Source of the DNA: an uncultured Lachnospiraceae bacterium
GTDB taxonomy: Bacteria > Bacillota > Clostridia > Lachnospirales > Lachnospiraceae
Assembly (NCBI GenBank): GCA_910578345.1
Contig: CAJTRA010000003.1
Location: 62,001 to 126,000 of the forward strand
DNA: 64,000 nucleotides
Direction: 5' to 3'
Shown piece after piece: positions 40,572 through 48,667 of this stretch (position 1 is the stretch's first letter; each line of letters opens with the position of its first letter). The notes under the pieces were generated by a model. The model was not told where the DNA came from. It made no database searches and saw nothing but the letters and a program-made list of their open reading frames with translations. The position numbers were made by a program, and so were the translations under genes.

Positions 40572-41249
40572 CTATTTTTGCGGGCAGCAAACCAAGTGAG
40601 AAAGAATGCCCTCTTCCAGTAATTCGGTAAACTGGACCGTATAATGGTCTGCCAGCGAACGCTTGAGCACATCCTGATGCGCTGAATATTTGTCATAGAC
40701 GGCGCACACCTGCATACCTGCAGCTTTTCCAGCCTGAATGCCAGGCACGATATCTTCAAAAACAAGGCAGTTTTCCGGCGCGACATGAAGCGCCTGCGCC
40801 ACAGCTAAGTAAATATCCGGCGCCGGTTTTCCTCTTGCCACATCACACCCTGTCATGATGCAGCCAAAGTAAGATTCCAACTGATGTACCGCTACAACCT
40901 TCTCCACCAGTTCTCTTGAGTTGCTGGTAGCGATCCCCATCTTAAGATTGCGCGCTTTACAATATTGCAGAAGTTCACGCACCCCCTTTTTAAGCGGAAC
41001 CTCATGCGTATATTTATCCCATGCCATACGGTTCCAGTCGGCCTTGATGTTCTCTATGTCGTCTGGAAGCCGAAACCGCTCCTTGAAATAAGCGGCTGTC
41101 TCACTGAAACTTTTTCCGCCGATGCCTTTCTGCAGATCTTCCGGCAGAGAGATGCCGAATTTCCCCAGATATTCTTGGTCGATCCGTTTCCATACCCACA
41201 TGGAATCCACCATGGAGCCGTCCAGGTCAAAGATGACTGCTTCGATCAT
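40572..41249 (-). CDS. HAD-superfamily phosphatase, beta-phosphoglucomutase-like
   Basis: 225 residues. Motif I is FDLDGSMVDSM (nucleophile Asp8, acid/base Asp10), motif II Ser/Thr in GIATSNSREL, motif III Lys in ARGKPAPDIYL and motif IV in LVFEDIVPGIQAG. The helical cap at about 17-85 is of the PGMB type. It is probably a sugar-phosphate phosphatase or mutase. Its start overlaps the end of the RsuA-type gene by 23 bases. Confidence 0.9.
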   Translation of the reverse strand: MIEAVIFDLDGSMVDSMWVWKRIDQEYLGKFGISLPEDLQKGIGGKSFSETAAYFKERFRLPDDIENIKADWNRMAWDKYTHEVPLKKGVRELLQYCKARNLKMGIATSNSRELVEKVVAVHQLESYFGCIMTGCDVARGKPAPDIYLAVAQALHVAPENCLVFEDIVPGIQAGKAAGMQVCAVYDKYSAHQDVLKRSLADHYTVQFTELLEEGILSHLVCCPQK

Positions 41250-41940
41250 ATTGTAAACACTCCACTTCTTCTTTCGTCAATCTGCGCCAGCTTCCTCTGG
41301 GCAGTGTCTCGTCCAAAATAAGCGGACCCATGCGGATCCTCTTCAGATAAGTCACTTCATTTCCAACGGCATGCAGCATACGCTTCACCTGATGAAACCG
41401 CCCTTCTGTGATCGTAAGAGCGATCTTTCGCTCCGTAAGTCTGCGCACGTGAGCTGGCGCAGTTGGTTTCTTATCACCGATATCCACGCCCTGTTCAAGA
41501 AGCACTTTCTGCCGCTCATCGAAAACATCCGCCAGACAGCATTCATACTCTTTCTCAACATGCTTCGTGGGAGATAACAACTCGTGGGAAAGTTTTCCGT
41601 CGTTGGTAATCAGCAGCAGTCCTTCCGTATCCTTATCCAGTCTCCCTACCGGAAAAAGATCGTTCTTCCTCACATCGCCGAGCAGATCCATGACCGTCTT
41701 ATCATGAGCATCCCTGACAGCAGACACCACTCCTGCCGGTTTGTGCAGAAGATAGTAGATGTATTTCTCATAGACACAGAGCTGTCCTTTATAGCTGACC
41801 TGGTCCGTCTCTTCTGCGATCTGTTGTTGTGGAGAAAGCGCTGTTATCCCGTTAACAGACACCAGGCCGGCCTGGATATCCTTCTTGAGCTGGCTTCTGG
41901 TTCCAAGATTCTGTTCCCTTAAGAATTTATCTAAACGCAT
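41227..41940 (-). CDS. RsuA-family 16S rRNA pseudouridine synthase
   Basis: 237 residues. An S4 domain (1-60: MRLDKFLREQNLGTRSQ) and catalytic domain with GRLDKDTEGLLLITNDG (catalytic Asp about 102), then EGRFHQVKRML and the KRIRMGPL segment. RsuA makes pseudouridine 516 in 16S rRNA; the match to RsuA over RluB/E/F is based on overall pattern. GGGAG precedes the start. Confidence 0.9.
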   Translation of the reverse strand: MRLDKFLREQNLGTRSQLKKDIQAGLVSVNGITALSPQQQIAEETDQVSYKGQLCVYEKYIYYLLHKPAGVVSAVRDAHDKTVMDLLGDVRKNDLFPVGRLDKDTEGLLLITNDGKLSHELLSPTKHVEKEYECCLADVFDERQKVLLEQGVDIGDKKPTAPAHVRRLTERKIALTITEGRFHQVKRMLHAVGNEVTYLKRIRMGPLILDETLPRGSWRRLTKEEVECLQYDRSSHL

Positions 41941-41980
41941 CCGATGGCTCCCTGAAAATAATAGAAAGTTTTCTGCATAT

Positions 41981-41996
41981 CACAAGCCTGCTTGTG
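41981..41996. repeat. Short palindrome in a divergent intergenic region
   Basis: CACAAG-CCTG-CTTGTG lies 41 bp upstream of the RsuA-type start and 104 bp upstream of the YlbJ-like start. It could be an operator or leader hairpin. The rest of the 159-bp region is AT-rich with an AT dinucleotide run at 42061-42072; no strong promoter is visible. Confidence 0.35.
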
Positions 41997-42099
41997 AAAC
42001 TGCTTAAATAAAAAAATTCTAAAATCTCTGATTTTTCAACCTAATACCACATGTTACAGAATATATATATATAAAGTCAGTTCCAGAAAGACCTTTGTC

Positions 42100-43038
42100 A
42101 TGACAAAGAAAGACATCCTGGCACAGAGCCTGTTCACAATGCTGTCCCTGTATCTGATCTTTTTGATGCTGCGTTTCCCGGCGCTTTCCTTAGAATATGC
42201 GTCCACCGGGCTGCATCTGTGGTTCACGAAAATGGTGCCGACACTTCTGCCCTTCATGATCCTGTCAGGCATCATGATTCGTATGAATCTGACGGAAAAC
42301 TTTGTGCGCCTGCTTCATCCGTTTCTGCACGCTGTCTATGGCACCTCCAGAAACGGCTCCTACACGATCGTCATGGGCTTTCTATGTGGATTTCCGATGG
42401 GTGCACGGATCGTAGGAGAACTCTATGCACAGGAGAAACTGTCCCGCGAAGAAAGTTCCTGCCTGTTGTCCTTCTGTAACAATATCGGTCCCATCTATTT
42501 CCTGAGCTATGTAGTCCCTGTGCTTAAGATGGAAAAACCGCTTCTGCCTTTTGGGATCATGTATGGCATCCCCCTGCTCTATGGGGTAATCCTGTTTCGT
42601 ATCCTGCCTCTTTTCCGTACTGCTGACAGACAGCGCGGCTCTGCCTGTGCGTCAGACAGGCAGACAGCCAGGCCCTGTTCTCTGTTATCCGCCATAGATG
42701 CCTCTGTGCTGTCAGGATTGATCGGTATCGCGAAATTGGGCGGTTATATGGTCTTCTTCAATCTGCTCAATATTGCCTTTCAGCCTTTTCACAGAGTGAC
42801 TCCGGCGCTCCTACAAGTATATCGCTGCCTGTTAGAGATCACCAGCGGCATCGACTATTCCGGTCAATCACTGTATTATGCCATTCTAATCCTATTGCCA
42901 TTTGGCGGGTTTTCCTGTATTGCCCAGACTTACAGCATGATCCGGCAGACAGATCTGTCCATCCGGCCCTACGTGTTCCATAAAACAGTACAGACAGCCC
43001 TCACGGCGGTATGCTATTTGATCTGCCAGTTTCGGTGA
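42100..43038 (+). CDS. YlbJ-like sporulation integral membrane protein
   Basis: 312 residues with about eight hydrophobic segments. The conserved part, WFTKMVPTLLPFMILSGIMI followed by GFLCGFPMGARIV and CNNIGPIYFLSYV, matches the YlbJ/SpoVM-type nucleoside-recognition (Gate) family. Bacillus YlbJ is needed for spore cortex formation; a sporulation role here is inferred. It stands alone on the plus strand, convergent with the amidase gene (5 bp gap). Its ribosome binding site is weak. Confidence 0.82.
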   Translation: MTKKDILAQSLFTMLSLYLIFLMLRFPALSLEYASTGLHLWFTKMVPTLLPFMILSGIMIRMNLTENFVRLLHPFLHAVYGTSRNGSYTIVMGFLCGFPMGARIVGELYAQEKLSREESSCLLSFCNNIGPIYFLSYVVPVLKMEKPLLPFGIMYGIPLLYGVILFRILPLFRTADRQRGSACASDRQTARPCSLLSAIDASVLSGLIGIAKLGGYMVFFNLLNIAFQPFHRVTPALLQVYRCLLEITSGIDYSGQSLYYAILILLPFGGFSCIAQTYSMIRQTDLSIRPYVFHKTVQTALTAVCYLICQFR

Positions 43039-43043
43039 TTGCC

Positions 43044-44393
43044 TTAGCGGCTCCGTCTGCGTCTGTGTCTCTTTCTTCCGCACAGGATCAAGGTCATGGA
43101 AACTGCCATGCCCAGAACGGACAGGGCGCATACCGCACACACCGCCAGGAGAAATCCATCGGTCTTCGGAGCATCCTCCTGTGTGTTATTTGCCACGGTA
43201 ATCTCTTCTCTTTCGCCTATAGCTTTCGACAGGCTTTCAATGACTACTTTCTGTGACAGCTCCGCCGTGATCTCTTCCGGCGTCTTATAGTCCATGGCTG
43301 GCAGCGTAATTCGATTGCTGGTCGTGTATAAGTCATACCCGTTATAAGCATTTACCACGATACAGGGAATCCTATGCGGCGGCACAACCATGGTAAAGGA
43401 GAATGTATCCGACGATCGGTCCGGCCATCTTTGCAGTTCACTGAAGGTCACACCGTCGTCATAGCTGTATGTATAATACAACATACCGCTGTCTGAATCT
43501 GCGGCCGATACCTGTACAGTCACTTCCCCATTCCGGCCGTCTTGCGCTAACACCTCTATCTCACAGAAATCCGGCTCCGTTTTGTCCGGTTCTACGACTT
43601 GTTCCGGCACATCCACTGTCACATATGGATACTCCCTGTAATCGACCCCAAGGATTTCTGACTTGAGGTGGAAATATTTCGCTGCCGCAGTGGCGTCCAA
43701 CCGACCGAATTCTTTCAGTTTCTCATCATGATCATAGTACGGCTGGTCATTTGCCTGATCTAAATGACAGTGCTCAATCAGAACGCAGGTAAGACCGGCA
43801 TCGACAGCATGCCGGATGATGCCATAGTAATCGGTACCTCTGCTGTTTAACCTTGTCTTGATGCCTCTGGAGTACAGTCCCAGATCCTGAAGATGCGCCA
43901 TCTCTATGCTGGCAAACTCATAGCCCCTGCTGAAATGCTCGCCATACGCCGAAACCCAGCATTCCGCACCGAACAAGGTGTGGTGTTCTGACATATTAAA
44001 ATGAAGGCAGAACAGAAAATCCGCGCCGACGCTCTCTGCAAAGTCACAGCGCTCCTCCAGGCTCAGTTCTTCATCCCCTTCTCTGGTCAGATAGACGGTG
44101 ACGCCTTCATACTTCTCCAACTCTTCCTTCATGGCCTTTGCCACGACGATCGTCATCTCTTTCTCGGTATAATCTTCATATTCCCCGCCAAGATTCTCTC
44201 CGCCGTGACCGGGATCGATCACGATACATAAGTTGTCCTCAGCTGCGGCCTCCTCCACAGTTCCCCTTTCCGCGGCGTACACAGAAGACAGATCCCTTTG
44301 CATACAGCAGCAGATTCCTGCCAGAAGGTTAAACAGCAGGCACCAGAGGATGCATTTGATATATTTTACAGGTTTTCTTCTTATTCGATCCAT
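43044..44393 (-). CDS. Membrane-tethered N-acetylmuramoyl-L-alanine amidase
   Basis: 449 residues. An N-terminal signal or anchor helix (about 13-31) precedes an Amidase_3 domain (about 52-245) with metal ligands in VIDPGHGGENLGG, EKEMTIVVAKAM (Glu), FCLHFNMSE and catalytic Glu in CVLIEHCHLD. A beta-rich domain (about 275-365, Ig-like) follows, then a C-terminal membrane helix (about 417-440) ending in a run of Arg/Lys. It should cut peptidoglycan stem peptides from glycan while held at the membrane at its C-terminus, and at both ends if the signal is uncleaved. The start has no strong ribosome binding site. Confidence 0.88.
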   Translation of the reverse strand: MDRIRRKPVKYIKCILWCLLFNLLAGICCCMQRDLSSVYAAERGTVEEAAAEDNLCIVIDPGHGGENLGGEYEDYTEKEMTIVVAKAMKEELEKYEGVTVYLTREGDEELSLEERCDFAESVGADFLFCLHFNMSEHHTLFGAECWVSAYGEHFSRGYEFASIEMAHLQDLGLYSRGIKTRLNSRGTDYYGIIRHAVDAGLTCVLIEHCHLDQANDQPYYDHDEKLKEFGRLDATAAAKYFHLKSEILGVDYREYPYVTVDVPEQVVEPDKTEPDFCEIEVLAQDGRNGEVTVQVSAADSDSGMLYYTYSYDDGVTFSELQRWPDRSSDTFSFTMVVPPHRIPCIVVNAYNGYDLYTTSNRITLPAMDYKTPEEITAELSQKVVIESLSKAIGEREEITVANNTQEDAPKTDGFLLAVCAVCALSVLGMAVSMTLILCGRKRHRRRRSR

Positions 44394-44424
44394 TCGCTGA
44401 CTATTCTACCCGGTTTCTTTTAAG

Positions 44425-44454
44425 GAAAAAAAGAGTCTGCCATATGGCAAACTC
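44425..44454 (-). terminator. Terminator of the coaD/coiled-coil unit
   Basis: Minus-strand GAGTTTGCC (44446-44454) pairs with GGCAGACTC (44433-44441), nine pairs with one G-U and loop ATAT, followed by TTTTTTTCC. It lies 33 bp after the stop of the 44487 gene. Confidence 0.85.
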
Positions 44455-44486
44455 CATCTATCAAGCCATCACAGCCTGTCTTCTGG

Positions 44487-45089
44487 TTACATCAGGCTCA
44501 ATTCTGCCGGTTCGCTCTCCCCTTCCGCCTCTTTCAGCATCTGCTCTACCTCAATAGGCCGAAGCTCTGCCCGGTTTGCCTTGACCGTCTCATTGTAACT
44601 GTTGATCGTATTATAGAAACTCTCGTAGTGCTCCGTCGTAGTTGCCAATGTCGCCGTCATAGCGCTTTCTAAGTTGGCTAGCATCTCATCGAGATACTGC
44701 ATTGCAGAGGTACGGACACCGTTAGCCTCCATGGTAGCGTTGTTGAGAATCTCCTGTGCCTGTGTCGTTGCCATTCTGACCACTTCATTCGCCTGTGCAT
44801 AAGCCTGCTGCATGATCTCATGCTCATTGATCAGCTCTGTGGTCTGGACGGTTGCGTCCTTGATCAAAGCTTCTGCTTTCGCGCGCGCATCATTCAAGAT
44901 AGCCTCTTTATTGGTAATAATCTTCTGGTAACGCTTGATTTCATCCGGCGTCTTCATACGAAGTTCCCGCAGAAGTTCATCAATTTCCTCTTTATTCACG
45001 ATAATATTCGTCTTGGACAACGGCTGATACTTGCAACTGTCAATATAATCTTCGATTTCATCAATAAGTTGTTCAATTTTGCTGCTCAT
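44487..45089 (-). CDS. Coiled-coil protein of unknown function, DivIVA-like
   Basis: 200 residues from ATG 45089. Almost entirely helical: a Gln/Glu/Ala-rich coiled coil spans about 50-150 (AILNDARAKAEALI, QANEVVRMATTQAQEIL). The N-terminal KIEQLIDEIEDYIDSCK and a Lys-rich turn before it are reminiscent of the clostridial DivIVA/ATP-synthase-b-like proteins often found beside coaD. It has no membrane helix. A cell-pole or envelope scaffold role is a guess. It follows coaD after 48 bp. Confidence 0.78.
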   Translation of the reverse strand: MSSKIEQLIDEIEDYIDSCKYQPLSKTNIIVNKEEIDELLRELRMKTPDEIKRYQKIITNKEAILNDARAKAEALIKDATVQTTELINEHEIMQQAYAQANEVVRMATTQAQEILNNATMEANGVRTSAMQYLDEMLANLESAMTATLATTTEHYESFYNTINSYNETVKANRAELRPIEVEQMLKEAEGESEPAELSLM

Positions 45090-45137
45090 CTTTATCCCCA
45101 TTCTAAAACATTCCAGCAGTCGCCGGTGGTCTGTTGA

Positions 45138-45632
45138 TCACGCCTGCCTTAAGTGTCTATATTTCTCATAGATCAGCTTCGCAACAAATTCCGGCACACA
45201 TTGGGAAATATCACCATCAAAGCTGGCAAATTCCTTGACTGTAGAGGAACTCAGATACGCATATTCCAGACTGGTGGTCAAAAACATAGTATCAAGATCA
45301 CCACCCGAAAACTTCCTGTTCGTCTGGGCGATCTGCAGTTCATATTCGAAATCTGTAAAAGCCCGCAGTCCCCTGATCGCCACATGGATATCTTTCTCTC
45401 TGGCATAATCGATCAAAAGTCCGCTGAAAGAATCCACTACTACATTCGGCATGTCTTTGGTCGCTTCCTCTAACATCTTAACACGTTCTTCCACAGAAAA
45501 CAATGGAGTCTTTGTTTTATTATTCAACACGCTTACCGTTAATTCATCAAAAATTTTGGAGGCACGCTTGATAATATCCAAATGCCCATAGGTAACAGGA
45601 TCAAAACTCCCCGGATAAATTGCTGCTTTCAT
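45138..45632 (-). CDS. coaD: Phosphopantetheine adenylyltransferase
   Basis: 164 residues, standard length. YPGSFDPVTYGHLDI is the TxGH-type nucleotide-binding motif, RGLRAFTDFEYELQIAQ and EYAYLSSSTVKEFA complete the family. It catalyses the penultimate step of coenzyme A synthesis. It lies 111 bp after rsmD, the usual rsmD-coaD order. GAGGAG precedes the start. Confidence 0.97.
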   Translation of the reverse strand: MKAAIYPGSFDPVTYGHLDIIKRASKIFDELTVSVLNNKTKTPLFSVEERVKMLEEATKDMPNVVVDSFSGLLIDYAREKDIHVAIRGLRAFTDFEYELQIAQTNRKFSGGDLDTMFLTTSLEYAYLSSSTVKEFASFDGDISQCVPEFVAKLIYEKYRHLRQA

Positions 45633-45743
45633 AAACTTTTCTCCTCATATCATCCTCCCGTCAGTTCGCAGTGGAAATAATACCCACCTTTGGCATTATA
45701 AATCACTTTTGCGAAAAAGTCTAGCTGATCTGATCCACTGCAT

Positions 45744-46292
45744 TCACAGGCTTTTGCAAAACACGTGTTTATTTGTCTTATAACATTTCTCTTTCTCCAG
45801 GATAAACCCGATTTCATGCAGATCGGAGAAGTCCGTGTCTAATGCTGCCTCGATTACGATGAGCGTATTCTCTGTCACATAAGGCATATTTCTTAATATC
45901 TGCAGTACCTGCCGTTCATACGCATTGTGATAGGGCGGGTCCATGAAGATTACATCTGCTTCTTTCTCATGGATCCCAGGCAGCGCGCTCAAGACATCCT
46001 GTCTGAGAAGAGTGGCCCTGTCCGTCAATCTGGTAAACTGTAGATTCTCCGTAATACAAAGCGCCGCGTCACGGTTATTCTCCACGAAATAGGCGTGCCT
46101 GGCTCCACGGCTCAGCGCCTCGATCCCAATGCCGCCGCTCCCGCTGTAGAGATCGATAAACACGGCGTCTGGCAGATAAGGCTGCAGCATATTGAACAGT
46201 GTCTCCTTGATTCGATCTGTTGTCGGACGGGTATCCAGTCCCTCCGGCGTCTTTAAATGTAAACTTCTGGCAGTTCCTGCTATCACTCTCAT
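45744..46292 (-). CDS. rsmD: 16S rRNA (guanine966-N2)-methyltransferase
   Basis: 182 residues from ATG 46292 (MRVIAGTARSLHL). SAM-binding motif FIDLYSGSGGIGIEALSRG, split as DLYSGSGGIGIEA, and catalytic FMDPPYHNAY near residue 117 mark RsmD. A GGAGGTAGG stretch precedes the start. Upstream coding overlaps nothing; the topoisomerase gene ends 38 bp before. Confidence 0.94.
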   Translation of the reverse strand: MRVIAGTARSLHLKTPEGLDTRPTTDRIKETLFNMLQPYLPDAVFIDLYSGSGGIGIEALSRGARHAYFVENNRDAALCITENLQFTRLTDRATLLRQDVLSALPGIHEKEADVIFMDPPYHNAYERQVLQILRNMPYVTENTLIVIEAALDTDFSDLHEIGFILEKEKCYKTNKHVFCKSL

Positions 46293-46329
46293 CTTAAAAC
46301 CTACCTCCGGCATAGATTATTTGTTCTTG

Positions 46330-48573
46330 TCAGACTCTGATCTTGACTCCCTTACTGTCGCGCCGGCCCAATTTAATCTTATTTAATTCGACCGTCTTCC
46401 CACTATACTCGATGGATTGTCCTACCGCGTTCTGGGTATAGTAGACTGCTTCCAGGCTGTCCTTTGCCCCAAGCTTCATACCGCGGACACCGATCGCCCC
46501 CTTCTTCTTCTCCGGGATCTCTTCCACCGGGAAGCGCAGAAAATATCCTTCCGCAGACTGCAGCACAATGTTGCGCTGTTCTTTCAACGTCACGACACTG
46601 ACTACTTCATCCCCATCCGCCAGTTTGGTAGCTGCCACCGTCCGTTTGGCAACATCAAATTCACCACCGTCCACCACCTTGAGCATAGCCTGCTTCGTGG
46701 CGAAGATGACCCGGTAGAGATTCAGATCACTCTGGCTGGCGGCATACAGGATCCTTTCTTTCGAGGAATCAAAGTTGCTGATATTATCCACTGGCACGCC
46801 TTTGTCCCGGAACTTGCCCATGGGGAGATCCATCACCTTCAGCGTATAAAGCTGCCCTGTGTTTGTAAACAGGCATACCTTGCCGATGTTCTTACATACG
46901 AAAGCATAGCGGTTCTCCGCATCCGCCGCTTCTTTATTCCGCTCATAAGTCGCCAGGTCGATCGTCCTGGCATACCCGAAATGGTCCATCAGGAAGACGA
47001 TGTCCATCTCTTCCACTTTCTTTTCCACATAGACGGCCTCGCTTGCCTGTGTGATCACAGTCTTACGGCGCTTCCGGTATTCTTCCCGGATCTCGTCCAA
47101 CTCGTTGATGATGACCTGTGCCATCGAGTCCCTTCTTGCCAGAATATCTTCATAACGGTAGATATTTGCCATAGTGTCTTCATGTTCATTGATCAGCGCC
47201 TCAATCTCTAAGCCGATCAGCTTATACAGACGCATATCCAGAATCGCATTGGCCTGTTTCTCGGTGAACGCAAGCTGTGTCGCCATGATCTTGGATTCCT
47301 TGGATTTGAATTTGATGCCATCGATCTTTCCCTCGATCAGGCATGCCTTTGCCATGGCCCTGTCCTTGGAACCGCGCAGAATCTCTATGATCAGGTCGAT
47401 CACGTTACAGGCCTTGATGAGACCTTCCTGGATCTCCTTGCGCTCCAGTTCCTTCGCCAGCAGGTTCGTATATTTTCTGGTAGCCACTTCGTACTGGAAC
47501 TTCACATTCTCCCTAAGGATCTGTTTCAGCCCCATAGTCTCCGGCCTGCCGTCTGCGATCGCCAGCATATTGACGCCGAAAGTATCTTCCAGTCGTGTCT
47601 TCTTGTAGAGCAGATTCTTGAAGTTCTCCACATCTGCATCCTTGCGCAGTTCGATCACGATACGGATCCCTTCTTTGGAGGACTGGTTGGTGATATCCAC
47701 GATATCCTGTGTCTTCTTCGTCTCCGCAAGCGCCGCCACGTCCATCAGGAATTTGCCGATTCCCGCACCGATCATGGTATAGGGAATCTCTGTAATGACC
47801 AGATTGGTTCTGCCGCCCCTGGCTTTCTCTATCTCTACTTTGCCGCGGATCTTGATCTTGCCCGCGCCGGTCTCGTAAATCTCCAACAGTTCTTCTTCGT
47901 TGATCACGATACCGCCGGTGGGAAAATCAGGACCCTTTATATAGCGCATCAGTTCCCGCGTCGTGATCGCCTCATCCAGCATATAGGCTTTGGTGGCTTC
48001 GATGACTTCCGCCAGGTTATGAGGCGGGATACTGGTAGCCATGCCGACGGCGATTCCCTCGGAACCGTTGATGAGCAGATTGGGGATCTTTACCGGAAGA
48101 ACACTCGGTTCCTTCTCTGTCGCATCAAAATTCGGAATAAAATCCACCACATCTTTATCCAGATCAGACAGAAACGCCTCCTGTGTGATCTTCTCTAACC
48201 GTGCCTCGGTGTAACGCATTGCCGCAGCGCCATCACCCTCAATATTGCCGAAATTGCCGTGTCCATCGACAAGCGGCAGCCCTTTCTTGAAATCCTGGGA
48301 CATCACGACCAGCGCTTCATAGATCGAGCTGTCTCCATGGGGATGATATTTACCCATGGTATCCCCGACGATACGTGCAGACTTACGGTAGGGCCGGTCG
48401 TAGCGGATGCCCAGCTCGTACATATCGTAAAGCGTTCTTCTCTGCACCGGTTTCAGACCATCCCGCACATCCGGCAGCGCCCTTGCGATGATTACGCTCA
48501 TGGCATAATCGATAAAAGATTTCTGCATCACCTCAGAATACTCTGTCTTAATGATCCTGTCGTTTACACTCAT
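46330..48573 (-). CDS. parC: DNA topoisomerase IV subunit A (ParC-type)
   Basis: 747 residues. The type IIA breakage-reunion domain runs to about residue 480, with the quinolone-determining region GDTMGKYHPHGDSSIYEALV (read as YHPHGDSSIYE) and the active-site Tyr in AAMRYTEARLE. A C-terminal beta-propeller follows. The GyrA-box QRRGGKG is not found; KKKGAIGVRGMKL stands in its place, which favours topoisomerase IV over gyrase. It decatenates sister chromosomes with the ParE-type subunit encoded 94 bp upstream. Confidence 0.88.
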   Translation of the reverse strand: MSVNDRIIKTEYSEVMQKSFIDYAMSVIIARALPDVRDGLKPVQRRTLYDMYELGIRYDRPYRKSARIVGDTMGKYHPHGDSSIYEALVVMSQDFKKGLPLVDGHGNFGNIEGDGAAAMRYTEARLEKITQEAFLSDLDKDVVDFIPNFDATEKEPSVLPVKIPNLLINGSEGIAVGMATSIPPHNLAEVIEATKAYMLDEAITTRELMRYIKGPDFPTGGIVINEEELLEIYETGAGKIKIRGKVEIEKARGGRTNLVITEIPYTMIGAGIGKFLMDVAALAETKKTQDIVDITNQSSKEGIRIVIELRKDADVENFKNLLYKKTRLEDTFGVNMLAIADGRPETMGLKQILRENVKFQYEVATRKYTNLLAKELERKEIQEGLIKACNVIDLIIEILRGSKDRAMAKACLIEGKIDGIKFKSKESKIMATQLAFTEKQANAILDMRLYKLIGLEIEALINEHEDTMANIYRYEDILARRDSMAQVIINELDEIREEYRKRRKTVITQASEAVYVEKKVEEMDIVFLMDHFGYARTIDLATYERNKEAADAENRYAFVCKNIGKVCLFTNTGQLYTLKVMDLPMGKFRDKGVPVDNISNFDSSKERILYAASQSDLNLYRVIFATKQAMLKVVDGGEFDVAKRTVAATKLADGDEVVSVVTLKEQRNIVLQSAEGYFLRFPVEEIPEKKKGAIGVRGMKLGAKDSLEAVYYTQNAVGQSIEYSGKTVELNKIKLGRRDSKGVKIRV

Positions 48574-48667
48574 ACTTGTCAGTATCTCCTTATTTCCTGA
48601 AAGCTCTGGTATCAGTCTTATACCGTCTCTATCCTATCAATAATCCTATCTATGATACCACATTGCC

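Noticed and set aside
42060..42073. AT dinucleotide run between rsuA-type and YlbJ-like genes.
   Set aside because: Short low-complexity stretch in an AT-rich gap, no evidence of phase variation or function.
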